In this document: positions 51,901-60,558 of the stretch, one piece after another
Numbering within the stretch: the first letter of the stretch is position 1
How the letters are laid out: each line of letters starts with the position of its first letter
Assembly: GCA_023091735.1 (NCBI GenBank)
Contig: JALKBU010000184.1
Coordinates: forward strand, 1 to 64,000
Source: Trichomonas tenax
Taxonomy: Eukaryota > Parabasalia > Trichomonadida > Trichomonadidae
Direction: 5' to 3'
Length of the DNA stretch: 64,000 nt
Notes under the pieces: generated by a model
Databases searched by the model: none
The model's input: the letters and a program-made list of their open reading frames with translations, nothing else
What the model was told of the DNA's origin: nothing
Position numbers and translations under genes: made by a program

Positions 51901-52606
51901 AACAGCTGAGAACGAAATATTGGCGAACTACGTCGGAAATTGTGGACCATCACTTCTAGGCATACAGAAGATGGAGATATGGAAGTTTGTTGCATGCGAT
52001 TGTCCTGCGACGGACTTGAGAGAATACTTCTGGCAGAAAGCAGCAAATCCTGTTTCATGGTTAAGGTGTGTTGACACATTTTCCCTCAGCACAGCTTTGA
52101 TGTCAATGGCAGGTTATGTCGTAGGCCTTGGTGACCGCCATCCATCGAACATCATGATACAGAGAAAGAAAGGCCATGTTGTCCACATCGACTTTGGCGA
52201 TTCATTCGAAGTCACTCAAACAAGACCGAAGATGCCAGAAAAAGTTCCATTTAGATTAACAAGAATGATTGTGAATGCTCTCGGTGTTTCTGGAACAGCA
52301 GGGCAGTTTGCTACGATGTGCGAGAATGTTCTCTATATCATGAGAAAGAACAAATCATCAATTTTCGCTCAGCTTGAGATTTTCGTTCACGAGCCTATTT
52401 TCCAGTCCCGTGATGATCAAAACAAAGGAAACGCAATCATGAACAGAGTATCAATGAAACTCAATGGCTTAGATCCTTCACTTGAATCAGGTGTCGACGT
52501 CAGTCAGGAGCTTTCAGTCGAAGAACAAGCGAGCAGATTAATCACAATCGCTTCAGACCATAATAGATATGTCACTCATTATGATGGATGGTGTCCATAT
52601 TGGTGA
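45977..52606 (+). CDS. TOR: TOR (target of rapamycin) phosphatidylinositol-kinase-related protein kinase
   Basis: The product is about 2209 residues. N-terminal HEAT-type helices fill about half the protein, followed by a FAT region, an FRB-like helical bundle (about 1740-1835), the PI3K-like kinase domain (about 1900-2150) and a FATC tail ending HYDGWCPYW, nearly identical to TOR's GWCPFW end. In the kinase, GSDGNKWKFLLKG, the catalytic GLGDRHPSNIM (D2053) and HIDFG (D2072) are intact, followed by VPFRLTRMIVNALGVSGTAG, as in TOR. TOR is the central nutrient-responsive kinase controlling growth and translation. In the FRB, TOR's WHEGLEEAS is replaced by WYTKIDEAY, so the serine that contacts rapamycin (S2035 in human mTOR) is tyrosine (Y1753), and the WDLYYHVF helix is WTSVRLFF (W1815 kept). 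It is the longest certain gene of the window. Confidence 0.92.
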   Translation: MAIPEITLTFPPDVDNSRQFHIWEERREELVHLFGHYLLMLTEAELIKNFENWESKLKELQYSDRCNNYLLALLYISILHYFTRSADLIRANLSFMRKLLETKNRTQIMCAAQTFAWCASESQECIDFLRELLTRASKWITSQHTAFSALYVLFKAGNFLLPSVYEETTNNYKQLCTWLSCDDVDLQIMSAKVLQLHFKALKNNVTQVNSLFSECLHKISIQSQNLYGSIRVIDNILQYYQNPNQAMEVMELVEKFPYLKYENLSYSWFVTLLKIVENKFLAIIITPDSAPRLLSTLFATCKKFMTLRLYEKLFQFFQAFNPSTFRSFLPNIIDFLASTVTEHRYPQLCAIAFDSLSYLIDTFEKSIIIQPSFFLNAEPSPQYVCALRKSMRIFSDLKSTLVSKFREGISPKATIEQQILSLTIFSKFTSHIFDNIEAVFDTISYLVKSPNTNVRLLMVSILPIFHNKKALDDLLFLALFDTEKSVRAGAVIQLKASHLEQLQLLSQILTDPSYTVRGNAIKLVAQVAPSNPMLFYVPITMLVQQTMISILTTSNPSVCQKISSLLPLIAQHLLSFCPSYIPQVIKVCYTFLCPEKYKTKDSKILSVIQRDMNHDGNLLISNTRPFDASCVNLNRVFEIENKHFIDKRDGDLFETLRCLSSHLAPYLDELMPIYLSVFSENRTELVYKSALNSLIEIVNKLEAAANIPSTQPTLPHTLITLLRGKPSEEVAILILKLLATFGITAYPRNNSVYDDGDENEYDFKSPSYYTDSMLSALVKILDEQHSCVFESVTSIFVYEHHQAVKFLAPIIKAYEKAIKTSKPKIRVQLFSQLEIICYYSGIRAASYAQTLTDLILENISMPEALKVACVLSYFLKCEFIPYAPSIYQECTHILGMSKLGVSKELFRFLTYAIVFQNQPLDNFIFACEQRMLLNPSTEEVTVMLNSLTTITHLSDVTFDCSRMARLCIPLLNTSIRPNVMQLLYSLVIFCHLNAEFLEFLLPDKDVGLPALKDYLAGKSLSIDSFITPMIIICHVDPPPFLPPPYNSSTKIFKAFSAPPSNSEKWFEDLCKAVISGSPQASIRACLQPAITSPEFRFEIFPVAFLSCWRDAPKETRVEFSKVMEAIYTDEVNRPDQIFLTLAELLLRAGVPFEISNFTLCEACSSPMQSCRFLVKFYNEFPNDTKGIDKLLELNTRLSRYHNSRGLLKLKGVDLPSIAKWNEKLGQWDTALQIYERDDPTNLPKILGCYANLERWEDIRKLSDQFQYLSPEHKNETALWFAWASLKCNDFNDASSIMAYLNNDETNLETVLFKLIYFVKSDNTDVATRLLKSSMQMLVSDCSIYSSLNANRADINLIYANHFLELEEALNIRKAKSNKLPDIWARRLSYISGDSSSFMRLVEIRNLVASPTANRRTYLKLLSILVKERKWNLVDRFQPLVLEHIDSPAVQILYVKILWHRGRVTEAIDTIHLLNSIHSITDKSAFMDSFSNVQKSALETLSRILSTKEFKVEPTAESFYSYACRARNLNLFTDKQRARMIRLEATWIGQEFSTEKVDVALQMFAESAKLYASDYRTWANWAYTSAKAVDEDSPDHDKYVQMAMNGFLRASILHTSNTLEYLCQLFSLLFRYATKMNIQQDIFTKIRELLPPVIEQILPQIVCHISHIDEKVRSVVHSLIINIAAQHFQSVVYQIQLIANDQENEKNTIAHDILNKISIPHPELAKEASMLASGLSRSAVTYYDIWYTKIDEAYHLELAGDREASMKKLKSMTQMRGNVQCKLDTNQLKSVDAQYNTIITAINKNPKTDYEVSQMWTSVRLFFQSVREKINKMDVVMLEMVCEYLAEKRNFKLSIPGTYTTTNNGPTITHIDTTLPVLSTQQHPRILYMHGSDGNKWKFLLKGNEDLRLDQRIMQFFDLINTLVMSNKVTQKNNITIINYAITPLAINAGLISWVTGADTMHQLITDHRRTQNKQLTAENEILANYVGNCGPSLLGIQKMEIWKFVACDCPATDLREYFWQKAANPVSWLRCVDTFSLSTALMSMAGYVVGLGDRHPSNIMIQRKKGHVVHIDFGDSFEVTQTRPKMPEKVPFRLTRMIVNALGVSGTAGQFATMCENVLYIMRKNKSSIFAQLEIFVHEPIFQSRDDQNKGNAIMNRVSMKLNGLDPSLESGVDVSQELSVEEQASRLITIASDHNRYVTHYDGWCPYW

Positions 52607-53052
52607 AGTTTATGTTATTATAGAGAAAAATAATCATGTTATTATATAATTTATTTGTATTTATTTTTAATAAATCTTAGTTATAATTTGTTTGAAACCA
52701 AAGTTATAATTTTATTGCAAATCGCTTATAACCAGCTGTTCTACAAAGAAAGCATTTTGGTTTTGATATTTTACTGGTAAATATATAATTTAAATTTAAT
52801 TTTATTGCAATAAGCTTATTTGATCAATTGAGTTATTTTCACATAAAAATAAATGATGAGACAGGCATTTAAGTCTGCTTTGATAAATAATTTTAATTTT
52901 AATTCTAAAATACAAATTGAAAAAATAAATTCGCATTGATAAGTTCAAACATAGCAAGTACTGATGTATTTAGAACATTCCAAGTTTCTTAAACAAACAA
53001 ATTTTACTCATATTGAAAACAAATCAACGAAATTCGTATTTTGAATATTGAC
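52607..53052. other. AT-rich spacer between convergent genes
   Basis: 446 bp between the TOR and EF-hand gene stops. No gene or RNA was recognised. Confidence 0.6.
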
Positions 53053-53493
53053 TTAGTTAATAATTGCGCAAAATTCATCGAAGTCTATTGTGTTATCATG
53101 ATTTGCATCTAAAGCGCGAATTGTAGCAAAAGCATCGGATTGTGTTACGTTTTTACCCATTTGTCTGCCTAACGTGACGACCTCGTTGACATCCAGACGG
53201 CCATTTCCGTCTTTATCACAGAAATCGAAGATTTTCCGTAAAATTTCTTGTTCGGAAAGCTGGCACATTTCTGTGCAAAACTGTATGTACTCGTCGAGCT
53301 GAATATATTGATCCTTGTTGGAATCGTATTTTTCAAAGAGAATGATGACCATCAGTCTTTCAAGCTCCATTCCTTCTTCTTCGAGAATTTGGGCGACTGT
53401 TTCACGACTGAGAGCACCCAAATTGTTGATGTCGAGTTCCTCGAATCTCATTTTGAATTTTTGTATCTTCGCATCTGAAAGACTTCCAGACAT
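53053..53493 (-). CDS. EF-hand calcium-binding protein (centrin/calmodulin-like)
   Basis: The product is 146 residues (MSGSLSDAKIQKFKMRFEELD), the size of calmodulin and centrin, with four EF-hand units. The loops read DINNLGALSRET (degenerate), DSNKDQYIQLDE, DKDGNGRLDVNE (canonical) and DANHDNTIDFDE. Three loops keep most acidic ligands, with positions 1, 3, 5 and 12 best in EF3; the first has lost key residues. The family includes calcium sensors and centrins of basal bodies. A TTG codon 12 nt upstream would extend it but is not a eukaryotic start. The neighbouring VIT-VWA gene is divergent. Whether this is a centrin or another calmodulin-superfamily member is not resolved. Confidence 0.85.
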   Translation of the reverse strand: MSGSLSDAKIQKFKMRFEELDINNLGALSRETVAQILEEEGMELERLMVIILFEKYDSNKDQYIQLDEYIQFCTEMCQLSEQEILRKIFDFCDKDGNGRLDVNEVVTLGRQMGKNVTQSDAFATIRALDANHDNTIDFDEFCAIIN

Positions 53494-54445
53494 TATATTT
53501 GTCAATTTTTTAATAAATTCTTATATTTTTTTGTTGAGACGTGTTTTTACTATTTTTAGGTGTTATGCCATTAGATATCGCTGTTTTTCACACTTAAAAT
53601 GCAAAATAATGGATTAAAGGTTTATTAAGGGGGGAGACACCAACATTAAAGTGAATCAATAATAAAGCATCTCTAACTTTAACATCATTATGATATGGAA
53701 TCAATCTATCTCATTTTATCATCATAATGGCAACATAAATAAAGTCGCTCGAAATTGTTCAATTTCTTTTTAATCATATAGCTAATGTTGCATTTTATTA
53801 TCATTTGGATCTTGAATCAATCGCTATGGCGCATTAACATACTTTTTTTTAAAAAACCAATATTGATTTCATCAGAGCAATCACTGTGCCCTCAATCATG
53901 TATATTTTTAATTTTTTCCAAGGGAATGTCAAATTGATGATTAAATTCCAGAAAACAATGTTTCTTCTTTCTCAAATATCACAATTAGGGAGAGACATCA
54001 ACACTGTTTGCAAGAACTTCAGATTGAGAAAGAGCAACATACATATGACCAAATTCAAGCGAATAAGTTGTTGGTTAAATATTCAAAGAATTTGTCAAAA
54101 TCAAATTGCAATATCTCAAGTATGTGCATAGATTGAAACAATCCAAACACCCTACTACACATAATTCAAATTTCTATTATATAATATTTGACACACGATT
54201 TTGTCATGTGTCAAATCGATATTGTCACTTTTCAAAATTTACACCATTCATAAAAGTGTCATGGTTCATTCATTTGTAAAAAAAGTCTGAAGGACAGACT
54301 CTACAAAAGGCTTTTTTCGAGTTATTTGGGACCCAATAACCCTGGAGGCACTAAGTATCTGAAGTTATTCTGTTTGATCAATGAAAATTTCTCAATCCAA
54401 AATTTTTGCGTGTCAATTTTTATTTTTTTTATTTCATTTTTATCA
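53494..54445. other. Intergenic divergent promoter region
   Basis: A 950-bp spacer between the divergent EF-hand and VIT-VWA genes. It contains AAGGGGGGAGACACC near 53626-53640 and a short TGACA/TGTCA-rich stretch near 54190-54220. One short frame has no support. Near the right end, TCATTTTTA lies 10 nt before the VIT-VWA ATG and resembles the trichomonad initiator. Confidence 0.5.
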
Positions 54446-56665
54446 ATGCTTGGTTTCATTACAGGACGAAAAGAAAGCGCCGTGGAACAAATAGAGTTTG
54501 ATTCCATCGCCATAGAAGGCCGTCAGCACGACACTCTTCTTAGTTACAAGATCAAACAAGTTTTTTCGAATGATAATGAATTTCCTGTTGACATCACATA
54601 CTATTTCCCTAACGAAAGGCAGTTCAGTACATACGATACTACATTTGTCGTCAATGGAAAGGAGATAAAGCCAAAATTGCGCGAGAAAGAAGAAGCAAAA
54701 CGTGAATACAATGAAGCTGTCAGTGCAGGACACACTGCGATGCTTGGCGAGGATATAGGCAATGGATTATGCAGCTTTCATATCGGAAATCTCGATGCAA
54801 AACAGAAATGCGAAGTGCATCTCAAAGTTTGTTTCCTCGCGGATATCGACAACAACGGAATCTTTTACAAGTTCCCTCTCAGCACAAAATACCAATCAGG
54901 AGATGTAACAACGCCATACTCAAACAGACCGAACTCTTTTGTTTTCAAAACTTCTATTTTCTCAACGCATGAAATCTCAGAGCTTAAAGTTTCCATTGAT
55001 GGTAAAACAGAAATCGCAGACAAAAACAACGCTACATTCATCGCAGAAAAATGCCCCCAAAATGATGCAATTTTGATTCGCACAAACATCAAAGGAATCG
55101 ATAAAAACTTTGGAGTGCGTAATGGAAGACACACACTCATCTCTATGCTCCCTGTATTTGAAGGAAACGTTGAAACGAACTCTGAATTCTATTTTATCAT
55201 CGATTGCTCAGGTTCCATGAGCGGAGATCGCATCGAGAAAGCTCGCGACATGATGAAGCTTTTCCTGCGGTCTCTCCCAGAAGGCTGCCGCTTTGGTATA
55301 TACAAGTTTGGATCCGATTTCTCATGCGTTGTTGATACATGTGATTACACCAACGAAAACGTTAAGAAAGCATTATATCTGATTGAGAACATCCAAGCAG
55401 ATATGGGTGGCACGGATATTCTTGAACCTTTAGTTCATATTTTCAATCTCGATCCAAAAAATGGCTACATCAAGCAACTTTTCGTTTTGACAGATGGCGA
55501 AGTCGATGATGTTGATAAAGTCTTGGCCTCTGCACAAAATAATCGCTCTCGAAACAGGATTTACTCCATTGGCCTTGGCACTGGTGCAGACCCAGGACTG
55601 ATCAAGGGAATGGCTAACAAGAGTGGTGGCTCATATGCATTTATTGGCGACAATGAGAACTTGAACGAAAAAGTAATCACATTGCTGGCATCAGCAATTT
55701 CACCCGCTCTTTCTAATGTCACTGTAGAGGCGTCTGGCGTTAAAGAGATATGGCCATCTCCCATTCCTCCGCTTTTCTCGAACTCACCATCTCACTACAT
55801 TGTCGAATCAGAAAGATCAGATAATGTTCTTATATCAGGAGATTGCGGCCGCAAAAACATTGATTTTGTTATTAATATCAGCCAAACAGCTTCCGACTAC
55901 GAAGACTGCTTGCAGTACTTATTCTCGCGCTTTGTTGTTGATGAGCTCGAAACTCAATATTGTATTAACAATAACGAAGAAGCTAAGAAAAAGTGCATCG
56001 CGCTTTCCATATCTTCGAATACACTTTGCAAATTCACATCTTATGTTGGAATCGATTTTGAATCTCATGTTGAACCTCAACCAGAGTTATCGCAATTTAG
56101 GCAATATTTAAATACTCAACAATTTTCAACATCGCGTGTAACAGCTCTATCAGCTAAGTTTTGTAGCTCCGATTCGGATGAAGGTTTATGTGAATGTTAT
56201 GGATCATGGCAAAAGGATAGATTTTATGAGGAAAAGAGGATGGATGAGGCTACCATTTGTGATATGAATATGTCATTAGGTATGGAAGAAGGTTTATGTG
56301 ATGCCTGTTATGAATCATGCGAAAAGGATCAATTTGATGAGGAAGAAGAGATGGATGAGGCTACCCCTGATGAGATAAAGGAGGCTCCAAACGTCGGATT
56401 CTCATCTTATAGCGTAAGTGATCCTATTTTGAAGCAGAATATTGATGGTTCATGGGATGATTTCGCTAATCTTGAACAAGAAATTCTCAACAAATTTGGA
56501 AAGAAGATTGCAGCAACAGTGGCAGCAATTGTTTATATCAAGAAGCAATACAAGGATCGAATTGTCGAATTTATTCTAATTCTTCGAAAAGCATTTAACT
56601 TCCTTAAGAAGCAGAACAAGGATGAAGATTGGGAATCCATTGTTGATTCTTATGTTAATAAGTAA
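54446..56665 (+). CDS. VIT and von Willebrand factor A domain protein
   Basis: The product is about 739 residues. The N-terminus is a VIT domain (about 10-145; the pattern VDITYYFPNERQFSTYDTTF then KEEAKREYNEAVSAGHTA is typical), as in inter-alpha-trypsin inhibitor heavy chains and VWA5-type proteins. A VWA domain follows (about 245-420) with an intact MIDAS: DCSGS (253-257), a Thr in MGGTDI and TDGEVDD. A further all-beta region and a short acidic tandem repeat complete the protein, then a basic helix. No signal peptide is clear with this start; an upstream hydrophobic stretch would need a non-ATG start. The ATG at 54446 follows an initiator-like TCATTTTTA. The family is usually adhesive or metal-dependent in protein binding, here probably intracellular. 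Trichomonads and amoebae have several copies. Confidence 0.85.
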   Translation: MLGFITGRKESAVEQIEFDSIAIEGRQHDTLLSYKIKQVFSNDNEFPVDITYYFPNERQFSTYDTTFVVNGKEIKPKLREKEEAKREYNEAVSAGHTAMLGEDIGNGLCSFHIGNLDAKQKCEVHLKVCFLADIDNNGIFYKFPLSTKYQSGDVTTPYSNRPNSFVFKTSIFSTHEISELKVSIDGKTEIADKNNATFIAEKCPQNDAILIRTNIKGIDKNFGVRNGRHTLISMLPVFEGNVETNSEFYFIIDCSGSMSGDRIEKARDMMKLFLRSLPEGCRFGIYKFGSDFSCVVDTCDYTNENVKKALYLIENIQADMGGTDILEPLVHIFNLDPKNGYIKQLFVLTDGEVDDVDKVLASAQNNRSRNRIYSIGLGTGADPGLIKGMANKSGGSYAFIGDNENLNEKVITLLASAISPALSNVTVEASGVKEIWPSPIPPLFSNSPSHYIVESERSDNVLISGDCGRKNIDFVINISQTASDYEDCLQYLFSRFVVDELETQYCINNNEEAKKKCIALSISSNTLCKFTSYVGIDFESHVEPQPELSQFRQYLNTQQFSTSRVTALSAKFCSSDSDEGLCECYGSWQKDRFYEEKRMDEATICDMNMSLGMEEGLCDACYESCEKDQFDEEEEMDEATPDEIKEAPNVGFSSYSVSDPILKQNIDGSWDDFANLEQEILNKFGKKIAATVAAIVYIKKQYKDRIVEFILILRKAFNFLKKQNKDEDWESIVDSYVNK
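56177..56365 (+). repeat. Tandem duplication inside the VIT-VWA gene
   Basis: Two copies of a roughly 108-bp coding unit lie side by side. Each starts GAAGGTTTATGTGA (56180 and 56288) and ends ATGGATGAGGCTACC (56240-56254 and 56351-56365). They encode acidic, cysteine-containing stretches (EGLCECYGSWQKD and EGLCDACYESCEKD). The second copy has a 3-bp insertion. The frame is kept. Confidence 0.75.
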
Positions 56666-58256
56666 ACATTTGCTTTATTATTTCATTTTTCATTCATTCT
56701 TTTTTTATTTACTGCATATTCCCTTCATATATATGTATAAAGAAGTGTATTTTGGACGACAAATCTGTGTTTTTAGTTTTGCTACACATATCTATACAAA
56801 ACCACATTGGCAAAAGATATTGCAACAATAGACTGAATGCATAATATGAAGATAATACTCTATCTATTAAAGATCAACCATTGAAATTAAAAACAAAAGG
56901 GATTAGAAGATGTATGCTATCATCCCTCGAATCATTCTTTGAATGAATTTTCAAATTAGATGTTGAATATTTTTCCATCAAAGGAGGATGGAATCAAAAT
57001 AATTGTACAAAATCAATGAAAATTTACATCTTAATACTTATACACTAAAAATCAGAACATGTGGGTTAAAACATCTTTTGATCACAAATTCTTGGATTGA
57101 GAATAGAGATTTTTCTGAATAAATAAGAAAATAGCATCCAGCAGTGAAATTAAGTATGAATATCTAAGAGATTAAGTTCGACATTGTATTTATTAGGTTA
57201 AACAAAGTCCTTCAATTTTACAAATTATCAGCTTTTTAACATACATTTTTACCTGAAATCACATTTTTATTTCAAAAACGGCATATATACACATTGTTGG
57301 ATCGATAGATCAATAGATTTTCGATTTTCATTTTTTAATTCATGAAAATTGATTTTAATCAGAAAAATAGACTTGGCATTGCGTGCTATATAAAAATATC
57401 ACATTATTATTTTTTTATTTTTAATTTGATGTATCAAAACACAAAAATCGATTTTGATAGCAAAAACAGATATAAGATAATATAGTACATCTATTTATCG
57501 CGTTATCTTTCAATTCTACTTGTTATAATCGAAAATCAATTTTGATGATGAAAACAGGCTCTCTATTATATGGAGCACCTAAATATCAACTATTTTTTTT
57601 TTTTGAATTTTCTAAAGTCAAATTTTAACATTTTGATTTTTATTGTAAGAATACATTCACTATTCAAAGGTATATACAAATTTCACAAAATGTTTGAATT
57701 TTATTTTGATACACATTAAATTTTTTTAAAACAAAAACACATCAATGGCATGATATGAAAATGCTATTTTTACTTTTTATTTTGTTATTACAAAACTGAA
57801 ACTGCAAATCATCTTATCTACAATTGTAGAGCATAAAAACATAAATATAAACATAAAATAGAATTCTTGACAAGAAAGTAAGTAGCTTTTGTAAACTTTT
57901 CTAAAATGGTTCACTTTTGTATTAAGAATGGAAATATTGACATACGATTATTTTCCATTCAAAATTAATCGTTACAGAAGTGAAAATAATCATATGATGC
58001 CATAATAGCGGTTTTTGAAATCGCAAATTCTACGGGCGCGAAAGCAATATTTTTTACAAGTGAGCACGCACAAAAATTTAATATAAAAGTTGTCAGAAAC
58101 GTAAAAAGTCGATACACTGCAGTAAAGAAACAAGAAATCTGCTCTAAATCTAAAAGTGCGGGCAAAATTGACGCACTCACAATCCAAATTTGAGATATTG
58201 CGGGCATTTTTTGTAATAAATGCGCGCACTCTTTTTAAAGAATTCACTTTATAACA
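56666..58256. other. 1.6-kb AT-rich intergenic region
   Basis: No gene was supported. A degenerate direct repeat with three copies is present at 57344-57560. Several long T- and A-runs occur. A minus-strand stretch near 57990-58247 is open in two frames but lacks features. The right end contains the ribonucleotide reductase promoter, whose elements I could not recognise. Confidence 0.5.
57344..57560. repeat. Degenerate three-copy direct repeat (about 90-98 bp period)
   Basis: Three segments start GAAAATTGATTTTAATCAG (57344), CAAAAATCGATTTTGATAGC (57442) and GAAAATCAATTTTGATGATG (57531), each followed by AAAANAG(A/G) and then AT-rich sequence. The first copies are 98 bp apart and the second pair 89 bp. 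Similarity is partial and may be an old, decayed duplication. Confidence 0.4.
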
Positions 58257-60041
58257 ATGCTCTCAGAGCCAATCGAGTTCGAAGGAATCAAGACTAGACT
58301 TCCTTTCACATACAACGCGATGAAAGTTATGAAAGCCAGGTACTTAATTCACTATCAAGAAAACGATTCATACGAAAAACCAGAGCAAATGTTCGATCGT
58401 GTAGCTAAGCATCTTGCTTCCAATGAGAAGGACAAGGAAAATTGGTCCAAAGAGTTCAAGAATGTTATGATGAATTTTGAATTTATACCAGCAGGCAGAA
58501 CACTGGCAAATGCCGGTGCTCCAACGAAACTTGTTTCCAACTGCGTTGTTTTGCACATGGAAGATTCGATGGATTCCATCTTTCAAACACTTAAAGATGC
58601 ATCTCCTTCAACAGAGCGGTTCTGGCATTGGATTCCCATTCCATTTGCTCAGGCCAGCCGGATATAAGTGCAAGCGCACGTTAGGGACAGCTTCTGGACC
58701 AATTTCATTTTTAAGGACTTACGCTGAAGCTTTCAGGATCATCCAGCAGCACGGACAATATGGAGCTAACATTCACGCAAAGGAACAACAGGGAACATTC
58801 GAAAACTTCAATTTCTCTGTTTGCTTGACTGATGAGTTCATGGAGAGAGTTCTCGCCAACGATCCTTCACTGTGGATGTGCCAGTGGGAGGGTGAAAAGA
58901 TCGCTCCACGTTACATAACACGCGATTATGCCGGAAGAATCACAAGCATCACTCACTATTTCAGCACCAGAGCTTATGAGCGAGATCATCCACAACGCAT
59001 GGAACAATGGAGAGCCAGGATGCGTCTTCATTGACACTGTTAACAAAGCGAATCCACTTCCTGGACTCGGCCCAATCCATTGCTGCAATCTATGCGGCGA
59101 ACAGTTCCTCCATTCAGGAGATGCTTGCAATTTGGGTGCAATCAATCTCGAGAAGTTCGTCAAGGATGGAAAGATCAACTTCGAGCACTTGAAATATGTC
59201 ACACACGTTGCTGTTAGAATGCTCGATGATGTTGTTGATCTCACTGAGTTCCCAGTTGAGAGAGTTCAGACGCAATTCCAGAACAACAGAAGAATCGGTC
59301 TCGGCATTATGGGACTTGCAGATCTCTTGTTCTTGATGAAGCTTCCTTACGACTCTGAAGAGGGCCATGCTTGCGCTGAAGAGGTCATGAAGTGCATCCA
59401 AGAAGCTGCTATCGATGAGTCAAAGAACCTTGGAAAGGAGAAAGGCAACTTCAAGAACTTCGACAAGTCCATCTGGGCAGGAAAGGAACCATACATGAGA
59501 AACGCTTCTCTCACAAATGTTGCTCCAACAGGATCCTCATCAATGCTTCTTGACGTTTCTTCTGGTGTTGAGCCATACTTTGCTCTTGCTTACAGAAGAG
59601 GAAACTGCTTGGCTGGACAGATGAAGCCATTCGTCAACAAGCATTTGCAGAAGGCTCTCGAAGACTGCGGCTGCTTCACAAATGAGATCATGGATAAGAT
59701 CTTAGAGACAGGAACACTCACGAACGTCATCGAAGTTCCAGAAGAGATCAGAAGAGTCTTCGTAACTTCTCTTGATGTCAAGGCAGAGAATCACATCTTG
59801 ATGCAATCAAGAGTCCAGAAGCACTGTTACAACGCTCTCCAAGACAATTAACTTCAGAAAGGAGGCAACAGAAGATGAAGTTCGCGCTGGTTTCATCGAG
59901 GGATGGAAGAATGGATGCAAGGGCCTTACAGTCTACAGAAATGGTTCCAGAGACTTCCAAGTTCTTGAAACCAACGTCAAGAAGGACGAACCAGTCAAGA
60001 CATTCGTCGACACATGCAAGGATGGAAAGTGCGATATTTAA
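58257..60041 (+). pseudogene. nrdJ: Frameshifted adenosylcobalamin-dependent (class II, NrdJ-like) ribonucleotide reductase
   Basis: The whole length of a single-chain class II reductase can be read, but over successive frames. Segment one (58257 to about 58600) has LPFTYNAMKVMKARYL and EFIPAGRTLANAGAPTK. Segment two (to about 58950) has LLQQSGSGIGFPFHLLRPAG and GPISFLRTYAEAFRIIQQHG. Segment three (to 59851) has APELMSEIIHNAWNNGEPGC, the thiyl-radical-region CNLCGEQFLHSGDACNLGA and NVAPTGSSSMLLDVSSGVEP. The last piece, in a third frame to a stop at 60041, has GCKGLTVYRNGSRDFQVLET and a C-terminal CKDGKC cysteine pair. Lesions: about -2 near 58600, +1 near 58957, -2 near 59835, plus an in-frame gap near 58770 (GAN joins directly to IHAKE, losing about 13 residues of the family's conserved stretch). 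The enzyme would reduce ribonucleotides to deoxyribonucleotides using B12. As it stands it is inactive, unless the lesions are assembly errors. Confidence 0.75.
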
Positions 60042-60499
60042 TCCATCTATTGTTGTTATTATATAATAAACTATCATATATTTTGTTGCTTTCAAATCAA
60101 TATTCTTCAATTTCATTTTCATTAAAAAATGTTCTTTAGTATATAGGCTCTCTCATTCAAAACAATACAGAAATGTTCCCAAGTGCCTGGAATGCTTATT
60201 TCCCTTTGATATTAATGATCATTAAAGATTTCATGATTCATTACTTATCATTGAGAAAATAGTTTTAAAACTAATATATCGCTAAGCCTAAAGCAGGCAA
60301 TCAGTTCAGTATATTAAAAATTATATAAATCAAAACCTTTTCATTTCGAATATCAAATTTCCCAAATTATGAAAATGATTTGTTTTGACATTTCCAATCA
60401 GTAATTAACTATTTTAGCAATTGAATGCAATGTTTGATTTTGATGCAAAGCTTGTGTATTTAAAGATATTGATGATTTTGGTTGAACAAAAATCTGCTC
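60042..60499. other. AT-rich intergenic region
   Basis: 458 bp between the reductase pseudogene and the acyltransferase-like gene. No gene or RNA was recognised until the paired motif at its end. Confidence 0.5.
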
Positions 60500-60548
60500 T
60501 TTACATGTCATTTTCATTATATACACGACAAATTACTTTTACATGTCA
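60500..60548 (+). promoter_or_regulatory. Two TTTACATGTCA motifs before acyltransferase-like gene
   Basis: Two exact motif copies, at 60500-60510 and 60538-60548, both followed by TTTTC or TTTC. The second TCA lies 10 nt before the preferred ATG. Two copies in tandem with a 38-bp period suggest alternative or cooperating start elements. Confidence 0.6.
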
Positions 60549-60558
60549 TTTCACCAGA

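Noticed and set aside
53886..54131. 81-codon frame in the EF-hand/VIT-VWA spacer
   Set aside because: No recognisable domain, and its composition follows the AT-rich background.
58257..60041. Introns to explain the reductase frame changes
   Set aside because: The frame changes happen within a few bases inside conserved sequence, and no GTATGT...ACTAACACACAG-type trichomonad intron signals are present.
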